DNA from: an uncultured marine group I thaumarchaeote
GTDB taxonomy: Archaea; Thermoproteota; Nitrososphaeria; Nitrososphaerales; Nitrosopumilaceae
DNA: 63,767 nt
Direction of reading: 5' to 3'
NCBI GenBank assembly: GCA_902566725.1
Contig: CACFJZ010000003.1
Span: 1 to 63,767 of the forward strand
The notes beneath the pieces were generated by a model, which saw nothing but the letters and a program-made list of their open reading frames with translations, did not search any database and was not told where the DNA came from. The translations under genes and the position numbers were made by a program. This document shows, in pieces, positions 24,759 through 33,485 of the stretch (positions within the stretch are counted from its first letter, which is position 1; each line of letters starts with the position of its first letter).

Positions 24759-24773
24759 GATCATCCTATGATC
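24759..24773. promoter_or_regulatory. Inverted repeat upstream of winged-helix gene
   Basis: GATCAT-CCT-ATGATC, perfect 6-bp arms. It lies 18-32 nt upstream of the ATG at 24741, over the expected TATA/start region of a leaderless transcript, a position suited to repression. Confidence 0.45.
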
Positions 24774-24833
24774 TTATACAATCTATTGAATCAACAAACA
24801 GAGTAAACTTTTTTGACTTTAACTTATTCGTGC

Positions 24834-25493
24834 CTATCTTCCATCATCTAAATCATCATCTAAATCATCGAATTTTATTTTTCTTAATGGTAATCTTGAG
24901 ATTGGAAGAAATAATGAAACTAATCCTGATATTTTCATCAATATAGAAGCTGAATAAAGTATTGATTCTGGAAAAACTAATGAGTACCATGCAACGAATT
25001 CACCAAATGCTAAAAGTGCTAGTCCTGTTCCAACAGCTAATGCACCTTTTTGCTTTCCTTCTAGAAATGAAACAAATGTTTCAATTGCACCATACACAAG
25101 TAAAATAAATGAAAATGATCTTATGATGTGCTCTATATTCATAGCTGATAATGCAAACAATGGTAAAATTCCCACTGATCTAAAGTATCTTGATTTTGGA
25201 AAAAATGATTTTATGGTATGAGAAAATGCAATAAAAAAATATCCTATTGTTTGAATTCCTAAACCTAATGCTTGTAAACCTCGATTAATTTTTCCTTCAT
25301 TTAGATAAACATCATCTATCACATATCCAATCCAAATTATTCCAAATCCAATTCCAATTGCAAAAAACGCAATTGTTAATCTAAACAAAACAGGACTTCC
25401 AGTATTTTTGTAACCTATGTATGCAAAAACGCCAATAATTATTCCAACAATAAATCCTATAAGATTTAAAATATTTTCTAGTAAGAATTCCAT
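24834..25493 (-). CDS. Polytopic membrane protein, unknown
   Basis: 219 residues with about seven predicted transmembrane helices (about 5-27, 35-60, 72-95, 104-118, 122-142, 148-172, 178-198) and an acidic Asp-rich C-terminus (DDLDDDLDDG). No transporter motif or catalytic residue stands out. A nearby zinc-ribbon gene lies upstream on the same strand with a 70-nt gap. Confidence 0.7.
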   Translation of the reverse strand: MEFLLENILNLIGFIVGIIIGVFAYIGYKNTGSPVLFRLTIAFFAIGIGFGIIWIGYVIDDVYLNEGKINRGLQALGLGIQTIGYFFIAFSHTIKSFFPKSRYFRSVGILPLFALSAMNIEHIIRSFSFILLVYGAIETFVSFLEGKQKGALAVGTGLALLAFGEFVAWYSLVFPESILYSASILMKISGLVSLFLPISRLPLRKIKFDDLDDDLDDGR

Positions 25494-25563
25494 TTAATTA
25501 TCTGCCGATTCCTAAATTAATTAAGTCTTGTAGAAAATTGATTCATAAAATGATTAATTTCAT

Positions 25564-25776
25564 TCAGTCTTCCCAATCATCCAATGTACCAGATGTTTCG
25601 CCTTCTGTACTTCCAGTATAATCGCTTAAAATATCTGAATATGTAGCTTCATTATGTGCAATGAATCTTACATATTCTCCATAACTCATATCCAAACCAC
25701 ATTCCTTACATTCCACAAATGAATAGTCAGGAGCTAATTCTGCATCCTTTTTACATTTCGCACATTTGATTTTCAT
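25564..25776 (-). CDS. Small zinc-ribbon protein
   Basis: 70 residues. Two CxxC pairs, CAKC (4-7) and CKEC (23-26), give a zinc ribbon; the C-terminal half is acidic and flexible (SDYTGSTEGETSG). Function unknown; small zinc ribbons of this type often bind RNA or RNA polymerase. Divergent from the 92-residue gene at 25851. Confidence 0.75.
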   Translation of the reverse strand: MKIKCAKCKKDAELAPDYSFVECKECGLDMSYGEYVRFIAHNEATYSDILSDYTGSTEGETSGTLDDWED

Positions 25777-25850
25777 ATAATAATTTCATTAATTGAGTAT
25801 TATTGCTTTTATCAATAAGAGATAAATTGAAATGAAATTTTACTTGATTA

Positions 25851-26129
25851 TTGAGTAAAATCTGTACTAAATGTAAAGAACCAATTCCCGATAATGAGGA
25901 ATTAGAACCTCAAGCAGAAAAATATCCTCTTTGCCAAAAATGCTGGGGCGAATGGAAGGAAATGAAAATAATGGTACTAAATGAAATGCATCTTGATTTG
26001 TCATTAGCTGATCATCGTAAGGTACTTCGAAAACATGAGAAAATATTTGCAGGTGTAATGACTCCTGAAGGAGATTATGTTGATTTCACAAATGAGGATA
26101 ATCGTAATCCTGAAGAAAGACCTGCCTAG
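25851..26129 (+). CDS. YggX-like (Fe(II)-trafficking fold) protein with CxxC pairs
   Basis: 92 residues from TTG 25851. N-terminal ICTKCKEP and LCQKCW give two CxxC pairs, and the following WGEWKEMKIMVLNEMHLDLSL (part) recalls the W-x2-W...NE-x-L signature of the YggX/oxidative-damage-protection family. The two cysteine pairs may bind Zn or Fe-S, which bacterial YggX (single Cys) lacks. Role in iron handling is inference. The 3' end overlaps the next convergent gene by 4 nt. Confidence 0.6.
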   Translation: MSKICTKCKEPIPDNEELEPQAEKYPLCQKCWGEWKEMKIMVLNEMHLDLSLADHRKVLRKHEKIFAGVMTPEGDYVDFTNEDNRNPEERPA

Positions 26130-26587
26130 AATCCAAATAACATTTTAGCTGAATCAGGCGTTAGTAAATTCAACTTTCTTTTTGATTCGTCATCCAATCT
26201 ATCAAATACATTTTTGATTGATGATATCAAAATCTGCTGTTTTTCTCTGTCTACTTGTGAAAATATCTCAAAAATTGCATCTAAATTAAAGAGAATTATT
26301 TTCTCAGGTGATTTCAAAATATGCCTAAAATAATTTGAAAACATATCCTCTCTATTTTCTACATTAATCTCTGCTAGTACCTCTAACCATGTCTTGAATA
26401 ATTTTGAAAAATTAGGAAATGGTATGGTTGGTCCTGCATTTAATGCATTGACTATGATCTCTGCTTTGTCGTCTTCACTTTTTGAAAAAAATTCCGTCAT
26501 TCTTTTTTTTAGAATTGGTGTTCTAAGAAAATCTGGCAAACTGGCAAGGTTAACTATGATATTTCCTGCAAAGTTTGGTTCTGACAT
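26126..26587 (-). CDS. Conserved hypothetical helical protein
   Basis: 153 residues, predicted all-helical, soluble, without cysteines or a known motif. It contains LASLPDFLRTPILKKRM at the N-terminus and leucine/isoleucine-rich amphipathic helices after that, resembling a HEAT-like or bundle protein. Divergent from purA, 73 bp apart. No function assigned. Confidence 0.65.
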   Translation of the reverse strand: MSEPNFAGNIIVNLASLPDFLRTPILKKRMTEFFSKSEDDKAEIIVNALNAGPTIPFPNFSKLFKTWLEVLAEINVENREDMFSNYFRHILKSPEKIILFNLDAIFEIFSQVDREKQQILISSIKNVFDRLDDESKRKLNLLTPDSAKMLFGF

Positions 26588-26632
26588 ATTGAGATCTTTA
26601 TTGACTCGATATTAACCGTAATGCACTTTAGC

Positions 26633-26640
26633 TTAAATAC
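26633..26640 (+). promoter_or_regulatory. purA: TATA box of purA
   Basis: TTAAATAC, its centre 25 nt upstream of ATG 26661. This supports 26661 over the upstream in-frame TTG at 26646 as the purA start. Confidence 0.65.
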
Positions 26641-26660
26641 ATGATTTGAAAATTTGTTTT

Positions 26661-27662
26661 ATGGGTGCTACTATAGTTATTGGAGGTTTTTTTGGTGATG
26701 AAGGTAAAGGAAAAATTATCTCCTATCTTGCACAAAAAGATAATCCCTCAATAGTTGTTAGAGGTGGTGCTGGTCCAAATGCTGGTCATACTATCAAAGA
26801 TGGTGAAAAAACATTCAAGGTTAGAATGCTTCCAAGTGGGTTCTTGAATAAAAATTCTAGAGTAATGATTGGTCCAGGTGTAGTTGTTAACCCTGATGTG
26901 TTTCTTAAAGAAATTAGTGATTTTGGAACTGATGGAAGATCATTTCTTGATAATAATTGTGGAATAATTGAACAACATCACCTTGATGCAGATTCAAAAG
27001 GTAGACTAAAAGAAAAAATTGGAAGCACTGGTTCTGGCACAGGACCTGCTAATGCTGAACGTGCAATGAGAACTCTAAAAATGGCAAAAGAAATTGAATC
27101 ATTACAAAATTATCTTCTTGATGTACCTCAAGAACTTAATTCTGCATTAGATAGAAATGAAAATATTCTGATAGAAGGTACTCAGGGAACTCATCTTTCT
27201 TTATGGCATGGTACATATCCTTTTGTAACCACAAAAGATGTTACTGCTTCTGGAATTTGTGCTGATGTAGGTGTCGGTCCTAAGAGAATTGATGACGTTA
27301 TTGTTGTTTTCAAGTCATATTTGACTAGAGTTGGTACAGGTCCGATGGCTGGTGAATTGAGTGCTGAAGAAACATCTGAAAAAGGTTGGGAAGAATTTGG
27401 TACTGTGACTGGAAGACTTAGACGTGCTGCTGAATTTGATTTTGAGTTAGCACATCGTGCAATAATGCTTAGTAGTGCAAATCAAATATCTATTACAAAA
27501 CTAGATGTTAGATTCCCTGCATGTGCTGGTGCACAGTCTATTGATGAATTAGATTCTGAATCAAAATCATTCATAAAAAACATTGAAGAAAAATTAGGCG
27601 TGCCTGTTACACTAATTGGTACTGGTGCAGGCGTGAATGATGTTATTGATTTACGCACGTAA
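26661..27662 (+). CDS. purA: Adenylosuccinate synthetase, short archaeal form
   Basis: GTP-dependent ligation of IMP and aspartate to adenylosuccinate. 333 residues from ATG 26661, about 100 shorter than bacterial PurA (~430), as known for the archaeal short form. P-loop GFFGDEGKGK at 9-18, substrate loop GGAGPNAGHT (about 35-44, His42 region), GSTGSGTGPA, and EGTQGTHLSL are intact. Start set by the TATA box 25 nt before this ATG. Works with purB (7412-8773). Confidence 0.96.
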   Translation: MGATIVIGGFFGDEGKGKIISYLAQKDNPSIVVRGGAGPNAGHTIKDGEKTFKVRMLPSGFLNKNSRVMIGPGVVVNPDVFLKEISDFGTDGRSFLDNNCGIIEQHHLDADSKGRLKEKIGSTGSGTGPANAERAMRTLKMAKEIESLQNYLLDVPQELNSALDRNENILIEGTQGTHLSLWHGTYPFVTTKDVTASGICADVGVGPKRIDDVIVVFKSYLTRVGTGPMAGELSAEETSEKGWEEFGTVTGRLRRAAEFDFELAHRAIMLSSANQISITKLDVRFPACAGAQSIDELDSESKSFIKNIEEKLGVPVTLIGTGAGVNDVIDLRT

Positions 27663-27710
27663 TCTTTTTCAGTAAGCTTTAATTTAGAAATTTTTTTTAA
27701 TTACATTACT

Positions 27711-28373
27711 ATGGCAACTCTACCAAACTATGTACAATTAGATTCACCTTTAGAATTTACTCGACTAGTATGTGCTCTAGAACGTTCACCACGTGTATCA
27801 TTTCTTCATGAACACAATGGAAAAAAAGTATTATCTGTACAAATGGATTTACTAAAAGAAAAACCTGTCATCTATTTCACCCCTATTGAAAATATTGGCC
27901 ACTATCTCTGCTATGGATTTAATTCTGGTCAAGAAAAACTGGAACTTGTAGATACCACTCTTGATAACTCAAAACTTTACTCTCCAATCATTAAAATCAA
28001 ATCATTACCTGCTTCCCTAAAACCAGATATTGAAGCATCAAAAGAAAAATACAATCCAATTGAATTAGAAGATCTTTCTAGTCTGGCTAAACTAAGTTTT
28101 GGCTATGAAGAAGCACCATTTCCATTATTTGCTTTCAAACAGAAGGATAAATGGTTCTTAGGAGTTTTTCTAAATTTTAACGAAGATGGACCATCATATT
28201 TCTGTCATGTTAGTTTGGATGAAGAACCAACAAAACCATTCTTGAAATACACAACATCAAAAAATTCAGAACCTGAATTTGTGACTCACACAGGTGATCA
28301 TGGTTATTCATACATCAAAATAATAAAGTTAAAAGACTCACATCCATTGGTCGATTATGACCAAATTCAGTGA
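27711..28373 (+). CDS. Conserved hypothetical protein, possibly coupled to pyrF
   Basis: 220 residues, soluble, rich in beta strands and aromatic residues (KDKWFLGVFLNF, GYSYIKIIKL). Ends in LVDYDQIQ. No catalytic signature was recognised. It overlaps the pyrF start by 17 nt and so is probably translated together with it, but no link to pyrimidine synthesis is visible. Confidence 0.7.
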   Translation: MATLPNYVQLDSPLEFTRLVCALERSPRVSFLHEHNGKKVLSVQMDLLKEKPVIYFTPIENIGHYLCYGFNSGQEKLELVDTTLDNSKLYSPIIKIKSLPASLKPDIEASKEKYNPIELEDLSSLAKLSFGYEEAPFPLFAFKQKDKWFLGVFLNFNEDGPSYFCHVSLDEEPTKPFLKYTTSKNSEPEFVTHTGDHGYSYIKIIKLKDSHPLVDYDQIQ

Positions 28374-29094
28374 TAGAATAAAAAAATCTGCAAAGACATC
28401 CCCGATCATTTTAGCAAATGACTATGATCCGAAAACACCAAACATTGAATCAAAGACATTAAAAAATATTAAAACTCTTGGTGATCATCTATGCGGAATA
28501 AAAATTAATTTTCATCTTTTACTCCAATTAGATAAAAAACAAATTTCTAAAATTAACAAAACTGCACATGACTCTGGATTACAATGTATTGCAGATATCA
28601 AACTAAATGATATAGGAAATACAAATTTCATAACCACTGAAAACCTTTGGAATATGGGATTTGATGCAGTTATTGTTAATCCTATTATGGGCAAAAAGAG
28701 TTTGAAAAATCTAGTAGAACTTTCACATAAAAAAAACAAAGGCATAATCTCATTATGTCATATGAGTGCACCAGAAGCAAAATTATCATACGAACTTGAA
28801 ATCAAAAATCGTTCAAAGAATCAACAACTATACCAATTATTTTTAGACTGGGCATTATCTACTCATGTTGATGGAATAATTGTTGGCGCCACTTATCCAA
28901 AAATAATTTCATACTGTAAAAAATCAGTGCGTGGAAAATTGGCACTTTTCTCACCTGGTGTGGGAACTCAGGGTGGAAGTCCATCGAAAGCCAAGAAACT
29001 TGGTTCAGATTATCTGATTGTTGGTAGAACAATTTTAAATTCTAAAAACCCTATTCAAACTACTAAAAATTTAGTTAGTGATTCTCTTATCTAA
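28357..29094 (+). CDS. pyrF: Orotidine 5'-phosphate decarboxylase
   Basis: Last step of UMP synthesis. 245-residue (beta/alpha)8 enzyme. Catalytic charged array visible: Asp in ILANDYDP, Lys in CGIKINF, and the ADIKLNDIGNT motif holding the D-x-K-x2-D tetrad. FSPGVGTQGG is the phosphate-binding loop. This belongs to the longer Type-2-like group. It overlaps the upstream gene by 17 nt and the convergent Nudix gene by 24 nt. Confidence 0.93.
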   Translation: MTKFSDRIKKSAKTSPIILANDYDPKTPNIESKTLKNIKTLGDHLCGIKINFHLLLQLDKKQISKINKTAHDSGLQCIADIKLNDIGNTNFITTENLWNMGFDAVIVNPIMGKKSLKNLVELSHKKNKGIISLCHMSAPEAKLSYELEIKNRSKNQQLYQLFLDWALSTHVDGIIVGATYPKIISYCKKSVRGKLALFSPGVGTQGGSPSKAKKLGSDYLIVGRTILNSKNPIQTTKNLVSDSLI

Positions 29095-29493
29095 AAACAC
29101 CTTCGATTTTTTTAAAAGATTTTTTGCATTTTCATAAGTTGTTTTGTTTAACGCATTATCAAATTCTAACCAAATAAAATCTAAATGTTCATGTGATAAT
29201 GTAATTTCCGTAGTATCAGTTTTTCCAATAAAAAATATCACCTTTTTATGAATTTCTTGATTATCTGCATAAAAATAATATTCGATTTCTTCTTCAAATC
29301 CATCAATAAATTCTACGTCTGAAATTCCTGTCTCTTCTTTTGTTTCTCTTATTGCAGTTTCATGTGGTGTTTCATTTTTTTCCATTTTGCCTTTTACAAA
29401 ATCCCAATGTTTGGATGGATAATTCAATAAAAGAAATTTTCTTTTATCGATATCATTAAACAAGATTATTCCTGCTGAAACTTCTTCTTTCAT
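29071..29493 (-). CDS. Nudix hydrolase (Ap4A-type)
   Basis: 140 residues. The Nudix box is complete: GKMEKNETPHETAIRETKEETG (in part), near residues 36-58, with REx2EE. The fold and length match diadenosine tetraphosphate hydrolases. The N-terminal SAGIILFND is a usual Nudix strand. The ATG overlaps the uppS stop in ATGA, so they are cotranscribed. Confidence 0.9.
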   Translation of the reverse strand: MKEEVSAGIILFNDIDKRKFLLLNYPSKHWDFVKGKMEKNETPHETAIRETKEETGISDVEFIDGFEEEIEYYFYADNQEIHKKVIFFIGKTDTTEITLSHEHLDFIWLEFDNALNKTTYENAKNLLKKSKVFLDKRITN

Positions 29494-30191
29494 TTTCCCA
29501 CTCGTCGTTTCCGCTTTTGGAATGTTCTAATTGCCCTCATTAGATCAATTTTTCTAAATTCTGGCCAGAAAATATCTAAAAATACTAATTCACTGTATGC
29601 ACTTTGCCAAAGTAAAAATCCACTCATTCTTTTTTCTCCTGATGTTCTTAAAATCATGTCTGGTGATGATTGTGGCAAATGTGATGTATACAAATTTGAT
29701 TCGATAACTTCTTTGTTAATCTCTTCAGTATCTAATTCGCCAGTCTTAATTTTGGTTCCAATTTTTTTTACTGCATCTACTAATTCATTTTGTCCTCCAT
29801 ATGCTATGGCGATGTTTAGAAAGTGATTCTCGTAATCTTTTGTTACCTCATCTAATCTTCTGAGAACATCCTTGATTGATTCTGGTAACAAATCAATTGT
29901 ACCAAGTGCTTTAACTCTCATTTTATTTTTATGTAGTCTAGGATCATTGTACAGCTTTTCTAATCTTTTGTGAATTAACTCATAAAGATAATCTAATTCC
30001 TCATTTTTCCTTTGTAAATTCTCAGCAGACAATACGTACAGTGTGATTATTTTGATATCGAACTCTTCACACCAATCCAGTAAGTTTTCTACTGCATCTG
30101 CCCCTTTGAAATGTCCTTTTTCTTGAATGGTTAGATTCCTTTTTGCCCATCTTCTATTTCCATCTAGGATTATTGCTATGTGATTAGGCAT
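29490..30191 (-). CDS. uppS: Cis-prenyl diphosphate synthase (UppS/dolichol type)
   Basis: Makes the long-chain polyprenyl diphosphate carrier for N-glycan and cell-surface sugar assembly. 233 residues from ATG 30191. HIAIILDGNRRWAKRN gives the catalytic Asp and Arg loop; ENLQRKNEE and MILRTSGEKRMSGFLLWQ (parts) complete the active site. The open frame extends ~28 codons upstream with a family-like N-terminal helix (FYSIYSKRLENEILEGD) but no ATG, GTG or TTG, so the true start may be unusual. The next gene, DUF373, ends inside this extension. Confidence 0.93.
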   Translation of the reverse strand: MPNHIAIILDGNRRWAKRNLTIQEKGHFKGADAVENLLDWCEEFDIKIITLYVLSAENLQRKNEELDYLYELIHKRLEKLYNDPRLHKNKMRVKALGTIDLLPESIKDVLRRLDEVTKDYENHFLNIAIAYGGQNELVDAVKKIGTKIKTGELDTEEINKEVIESNLYTSHLPQSSPDMILRTSGEKRMSGFLLWQSAYSELVFLDIFWPEFRKIDLMRAIRTFQKRKRRVGK

Positions 30192-30268
30192 ATCACCTTC
30201 TAGAATTTCATTTTCTAGTCTTTTTGAATAAATTGAATAAAATCCTGAAAGATAAAGTGCTGCGTCTT

Positions 30269-31408
30269 TTATTCCGTTAATAATTTGCCACCTCGTTTCC
30301 TGTATCTACGGAAAAGTAGTGTGGCTGATATCAGTGTTATTGCTGCTCCTGCTAACAATGGTGGTATTAATGTGAATGAACTCTCATTAGTGGTTAGGAT
30401 ATTTGCAAATTGTGCAACAGTTGGATAAATCGCAGCTAATACAATTATTCTTAAAACATCACTGATGTGTTTTAATTTTCTATTCAACCAATTACTGATC
30501 AAAATTCCAGCTGAGATTGTTCCAAGTCCCATCCATAAGAAAGGGAACAAACCTTGAAGGAATTGTCCTAATACTATCTGGTTTGATATTAATTGTCCCA
30601 AGTCCATTTCTGTTTCAAATAATTGAGGATCAACATTTGTAACACCTGCAGGAATTGATGCAAGAATAAGTACTATCCCTGTAATTAGTGCAAAAATTCT
30701 AATAAATCCTGTCGGCGTTGCTTTTGTCCAACTAGACCATGATTTGTCAATATCAAAAGCACGTATAAGAAATGCACCTCCTAAGATACTAACTAAAACT
30801 GCAAAAATTTCTGCAGTATATCCTACAACTGTTCCTATACCTCCAATTAATAATAAAATTCCTGGAACTCCCAAAAAGAATTTTGAATAAGTTTTATCAT
30901 ATACAACCATCTTCAAAAATTTACCGAATACTGCATAGGAATGTTCTATCGTTCTACTTACTTGCATGACGACTCTTTGAACAGATACAACTGGAATGAC
31001 ATTTTGAATAACTGGAATTACCATCTCATCGTCTTCACCATCAGAAACTATGACTGCCCCATTTGCTGAAAATTTATGTAATATTGATTTTATTTCATTA
31101 ACAATTTTTTCATCTGCCTGTACTCCTCTTTTTTCAACTCCTGTAACTACGGCAACCTCTACATTGTATCCCTTACTTACTAAATCCTCATAGGTCTTTA
31201 CAGCAAAAAATATGGCATTTGAATCTGCATCTTCAGGATCCTCTAATGCAAGTCTTTGTGCTGCATTAATACATGAATCTCTACCTACTACTGGAGTGGT
31301 AATTCCTGTTTTTCTACCCACATCATCATCTCTATCTACACATATTACCAGTAATTTTGAAACTGTAGTTGACTCTATATCTCTCTCAAGTTTCTTATTC
31401 TCGGACAT
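30269..31408 (-). CDS. DUF373 family membrane protein
   Basis: 379 residues. The N-terminal ~150 residues are a soluble DUF373 domain (LLVICVDRDDDVGRKTG, INAAQRLALEDPEDADSNA, GVEKRGVQADEKI, in parts) with many acidic residues, and the C-terminal ~200 hold about five to six membrane helices ending in a basic tail RRYRKRGG. A family of unknown function widespread in archaea. It precedes uppS on the same strand, so a role in membrane or polyprenyl physiology is possible but unproven. Confidence 0.88.
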   Translation of the reverse strand: MSENKKLERDIESTTVSKLLVICVDRDDDVGRKTGITTPVVGRDSCINAAQRLALEDPEDADSNAIFFAVKTYEDLVSKGYNVEVAVVTGVEKRGVQADEKIVNEIKSILHKFSANGAVIVSDGEDDEMVIPVIQNVIPVVSVQRVVMQVSRTIEHSYAVFGKFLKMVVYDKTYSKFFLGVPGILLLIGGIGTVVGYTAEIFAVLVSILGGAFLIRAFDIDKSWSSWTKATPTGFIRIFALITGIVLILASIPAGVTNVDPQLFETEMDLGQLISNQIVLGQFLQGLFPFLWMGLGTISAGILISNWLNRKLKHISDVLRIIVLAAIYPTVAQFANILTTNESSFTLIPPLLAGAAITLISATLLFRRYRKRGGKLLTE

Positions 31409-31478
31409 TATGAGTAATAATTACAAAATTACCTTTTAATGATTTCCAACTATTTAGCATAGTATTACTTGTATTTAC

Positions 31479-31982
31479 TCATGGTTTTGCAGATTCAGCT
31501 AATTGTTTAAACTGAATGTATTCATTTTTGTATTTTTCCATATTTTCTAAAATCTCATTTTTTTTCTGCAATTCTTCTACTTCTTCTGTAATGTATGTTG
31601 AAAATACCATTGACTCTCTGATGTATGCTCCAAATGATTTGAGTGATGCAATTCGATTAACATATGCTTCCTGCCATTCTTCTGGTGCATCACTATATGC
31701 TAATTCCATTAACAATGCATTATTTTGTGATGAACCTGTCTCTGCAATTCTCTCATATTCCTCAACAGTAATTTCATTATTCAGAAATTTCTCAAATGAA
31801 TTTTCAATTGAGTTGTATACTATTTTGTGTCTTTCAACGATTCCTGCATCATGATTTTCAAAATCGGTTACTACAATTGTCATTTCATTATTAGTTGGGT
31901 TTCCAAACCACACCATAAAACTTCCAATAGTTATGGCTACCAAAATTACAACTGTGATTACAACGCCCTTCTTCGAACCCAT
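31479..31982 (-). CDS. Membrane-anchored hypothetical protein with coiled coil
   Basis: 167 residues. Residues 7-26 are a signal anchor (VVITVVILVAITIGSFMVWF). The external part is helical, with EEVEELQKKNEILENMEKY forming a coiled coil near 130-150. No enzymatic motif. Divergent from the DUF5679 gene across a 200-bp region with an inverted repeat. Confidence 0.7.
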   Translation of the reverse strand: MGSKKGVVITVVILVAITIGSFMVWFGNPTNNEMTIVVTDFENHDAGIVERHKIVYNSIENSFEKFLNNEITVEEYERIAETGSSQNNALLMELAYSDAPEEWQEAYVNRIASLKSFGAYIRESMVFSTYITEEVEELQKKNEILENMEKYKNEYIQFKQLAESAKP

Positions 31983-32042
31983 GATTTTATGAGAATCTTG
32001 ATCATTATAATACTGATCTATAATGTCAAAAATCTAATCATT

Positions 32043-32072
32043 TTTAATCAAAAACTTACATTTTTGATTAAA
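32043..32072. repeat. Perfect 12-bp inverted repeat, candidate operator
   Basis: TTTAATCAAAAA (32043-32054) and its exact complement (32061-32072) flank a 6-bp spacer. It lies in the 200-bp non-coding region between two divergent genes, 60 nt from the minus-strand ATG at 31982, and is not downstream of any gene end, so it is more likely a protein-binding site than a terminator. Nothing else is recognised here apart from a TATA-like CTTTATAAAA (32095-32104) before the DUF5679 gene. Confidence 0.5.
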
Positions 32073-32182
32073 TTATGGTTCAACTTTGATTTACTTTATA
32101 AAAAAACCCCTCACACGTTAGCGTAAAGTGAAATAATATTCACATTCTCTTTTCAAATAGAAGATTGTTTTGAATTTGGTAT

Positions 32183-32326
32183 ATGACTGAAGCATATTGT
32201 GTAAAATGCAGAAAGAAAGTAGAAATTAAAGACCCAGAAGAGACTACATTGAAAAATGGACGTCCAGCTGTAAAAGGCGTCTGTGGCGAATGTGGAACTA
32301 AAGTTTTCCGAATAGGCAAACCTTAG
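32183..32326 (+). CDS. DUF5679 small zinc protein
   Basis: 47 residues, too short for most gene callers: ATG 32183 to TAG 32326. CVKC (6-9) and CGEC (34-37) are two CxxC pairs, flanked by basic residues (RKKVEIKD, TKVFRIGK). This is the DUF5679 zinc ribbon widely found near archaeal histones and translation genes. TATA-like CTTTATAAA about 85 nt upstream suggests a 5' leader of ~60 nt, unlike most genes here. Confidence 0.85.
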   Translation: MTEAYCVKCRKKVEIKDPEETTLKNGRPAVKGVCGECGTKVFRIGKP

Positions 32327-32382
32327 ACGCCCTTTCCTTTTTCTAACTAAACCCATATAGGGGAATTGAACAACTGTTAGTT

Positions 32383-32802
32383 ATGACAAAAGCTGATTAT
32401 GAGAAATTATTAAAAAGAATAGAAAAAAACATCTCTAACACTTCTTCTACTGGAAAACGTTTTGAGTTACCTCCTATCGATATCACTTGGGAAGGAAAAA
32501 AAACAATCCTTAGAAATTTTGCAGATTTCCCAAAAGCACTTCGAAGAGATCCAAATCTAATTTTACAATATTTGTCAAAAGAATTTGCAGTTCCTGCTGA
32601 TCGTGTTGGTGATAAAGCCGTATTTGTCGGAAAACGTGATCCTGATGATTTTTCTAGATTATTTGGAATATATCTAAAAGACTATGTTGAATGTCCAACA
32701 TGCCAGAGTCCCGACACAAAAGTAGAAAAGCAAAATAGAATATCATTTCTAATTTGTGAAGCATGTGGTGCAAAATCCACAATTAAGGGTAAATATGCAT
32801 AA
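32383..32802 (+). CDS. Translation initiation factor aIF2 beta subunit
   Basis: Part of the heterotrimeric aIF2 that delivers Met-tRNAi. 139 residues: N-terminal helix, central alpha/beta domain (KTILRNFADFPKALRR, part), and C-terminal C2C2 zinc ribbon CPTC (about 107-110) and CEAC (124-127). It shares TAATG with the next gene (DUF424), making a translation-factor operon with aIF1A downstream. Confidence 0.95.
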   Translation: MTKADYEKLLKRIEKNISNTSSTGKRFELPPIDITWEGKKTILRNFADFPKALRRDPNLILQYLSKEFAVPADRVGDKAVFVGKRDPDDFSRLFGIYLKDYVECPTCQSPDTKVEKQNRISFLICEACGAKSTIKGKYA

Positions 32803-33098
32803 TGCTCTATTCTACAAAAGTTATTAGTGCCAGTGGAAACTTGATGCTAAACATATGTGATCCTGAACTTATTAACAAAACAGTTCATGATGGAAATACG
32901 AAAATCAAAATAAATCCAAATTATTATGCTGAACGAGATGTTGATGAACATGAAGCAAAAAATTTGTTAGAAAAATGTACTTCGATAAATATGGTTGGCG
33001 AAAAAACAATTTCTTTAGCAACAAGTTTGGGTATTGGTTCAGAAAAAAGTATTAGACGAATAGAAGGGATACCTTTTCTAATTGTCTTTAAAATGTAG
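32802..33098 (+). CDS. DUF424 family protein
   Basis: 98 residues. LNICDPELINKTV, NPNYYAERDVDEHEAKNLL (part), NMVGEKTISLATSLGIG (part) and IEGIPFLIVF fit DUF424, a small archaeal family usually found beside aIF2-beta, as here. Starts in TAATG with one-base overlap. Role unknown; position suggests translation. Confidence 0.85.
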   Translation: MLYSTKVISASGNLMLNICDPELINKTVHDGNTKIKINPNYYAERDVDEHEAKNLLEKCTSINMVGEKTISLATSLGIGSEKSIRRIEGIPFLIVFKM

Positions 33099-33134
33099 CA
33101 TCACAACTATATACGACACTCACACATAATTTTC

Positions 33135-33446
33135 ATGGGAAAACGTAAAGTACTCAATGAGAGCGCATTAAAAGAAATACGTTTAGCTGAAGAAGGCGAA
33201 ATGTATGGTCGAGTAATCAAACTATTAGGAAGTGATCAGGTACTTGTCAAATGTACTGATGACATTACTCGAAGAGGAAGAATTCGTGGAAAATTAAAAC
33301 GAAGAATTTGGATTAGAGATAACGATGTAGTTGTCATTGCACCTTGGGATTTTAAAGAAACTGAACGTGGAGATATTGTCTGGAGATTTACCCTACCTCA
33401 AGTTGATTGGCTAAAAGATAACGATCATATTCCGAAAGACTTTTGA
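33135..33446 (+). CDS. Translation initiation factor aIF1A
   Basis: 103 residues, an S1-like OB fold: EGEMYGRVIKLLGSDQVLVKC (part), RGRIRGKLKRRIWI (conserved RNA-binding face), and DNDVVVIAPWDF. Homologue of eIF1A/IF1, which binds the ribosomal A site. It follows DUF424 by 36 nt and precedes the Rio1 gene by 39 nt. Confidence 0.96.
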   Translation: MGKRKVLNESALKEIRLAEEGEMYGRVIKLLGSDQVLVKCTDDITRRGRIRGKLKRRIWIRDNDVVVIAPWDFKETERGDIVWRFTLPQVDWLKDNDHIPKDF

Positions 33447-33485
33447 TCTGAGAAATGATTTTCTATTTGTAGACTGATATAAGAT

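Noticed and set aside
32153-32356. Open frame on the minus strand over the DUF5679 gene
   Set aside because: Composition is Phe/Ser/Cys-rich as in shadow frames; the plus-strand 47-residue zinc protein explains the region.
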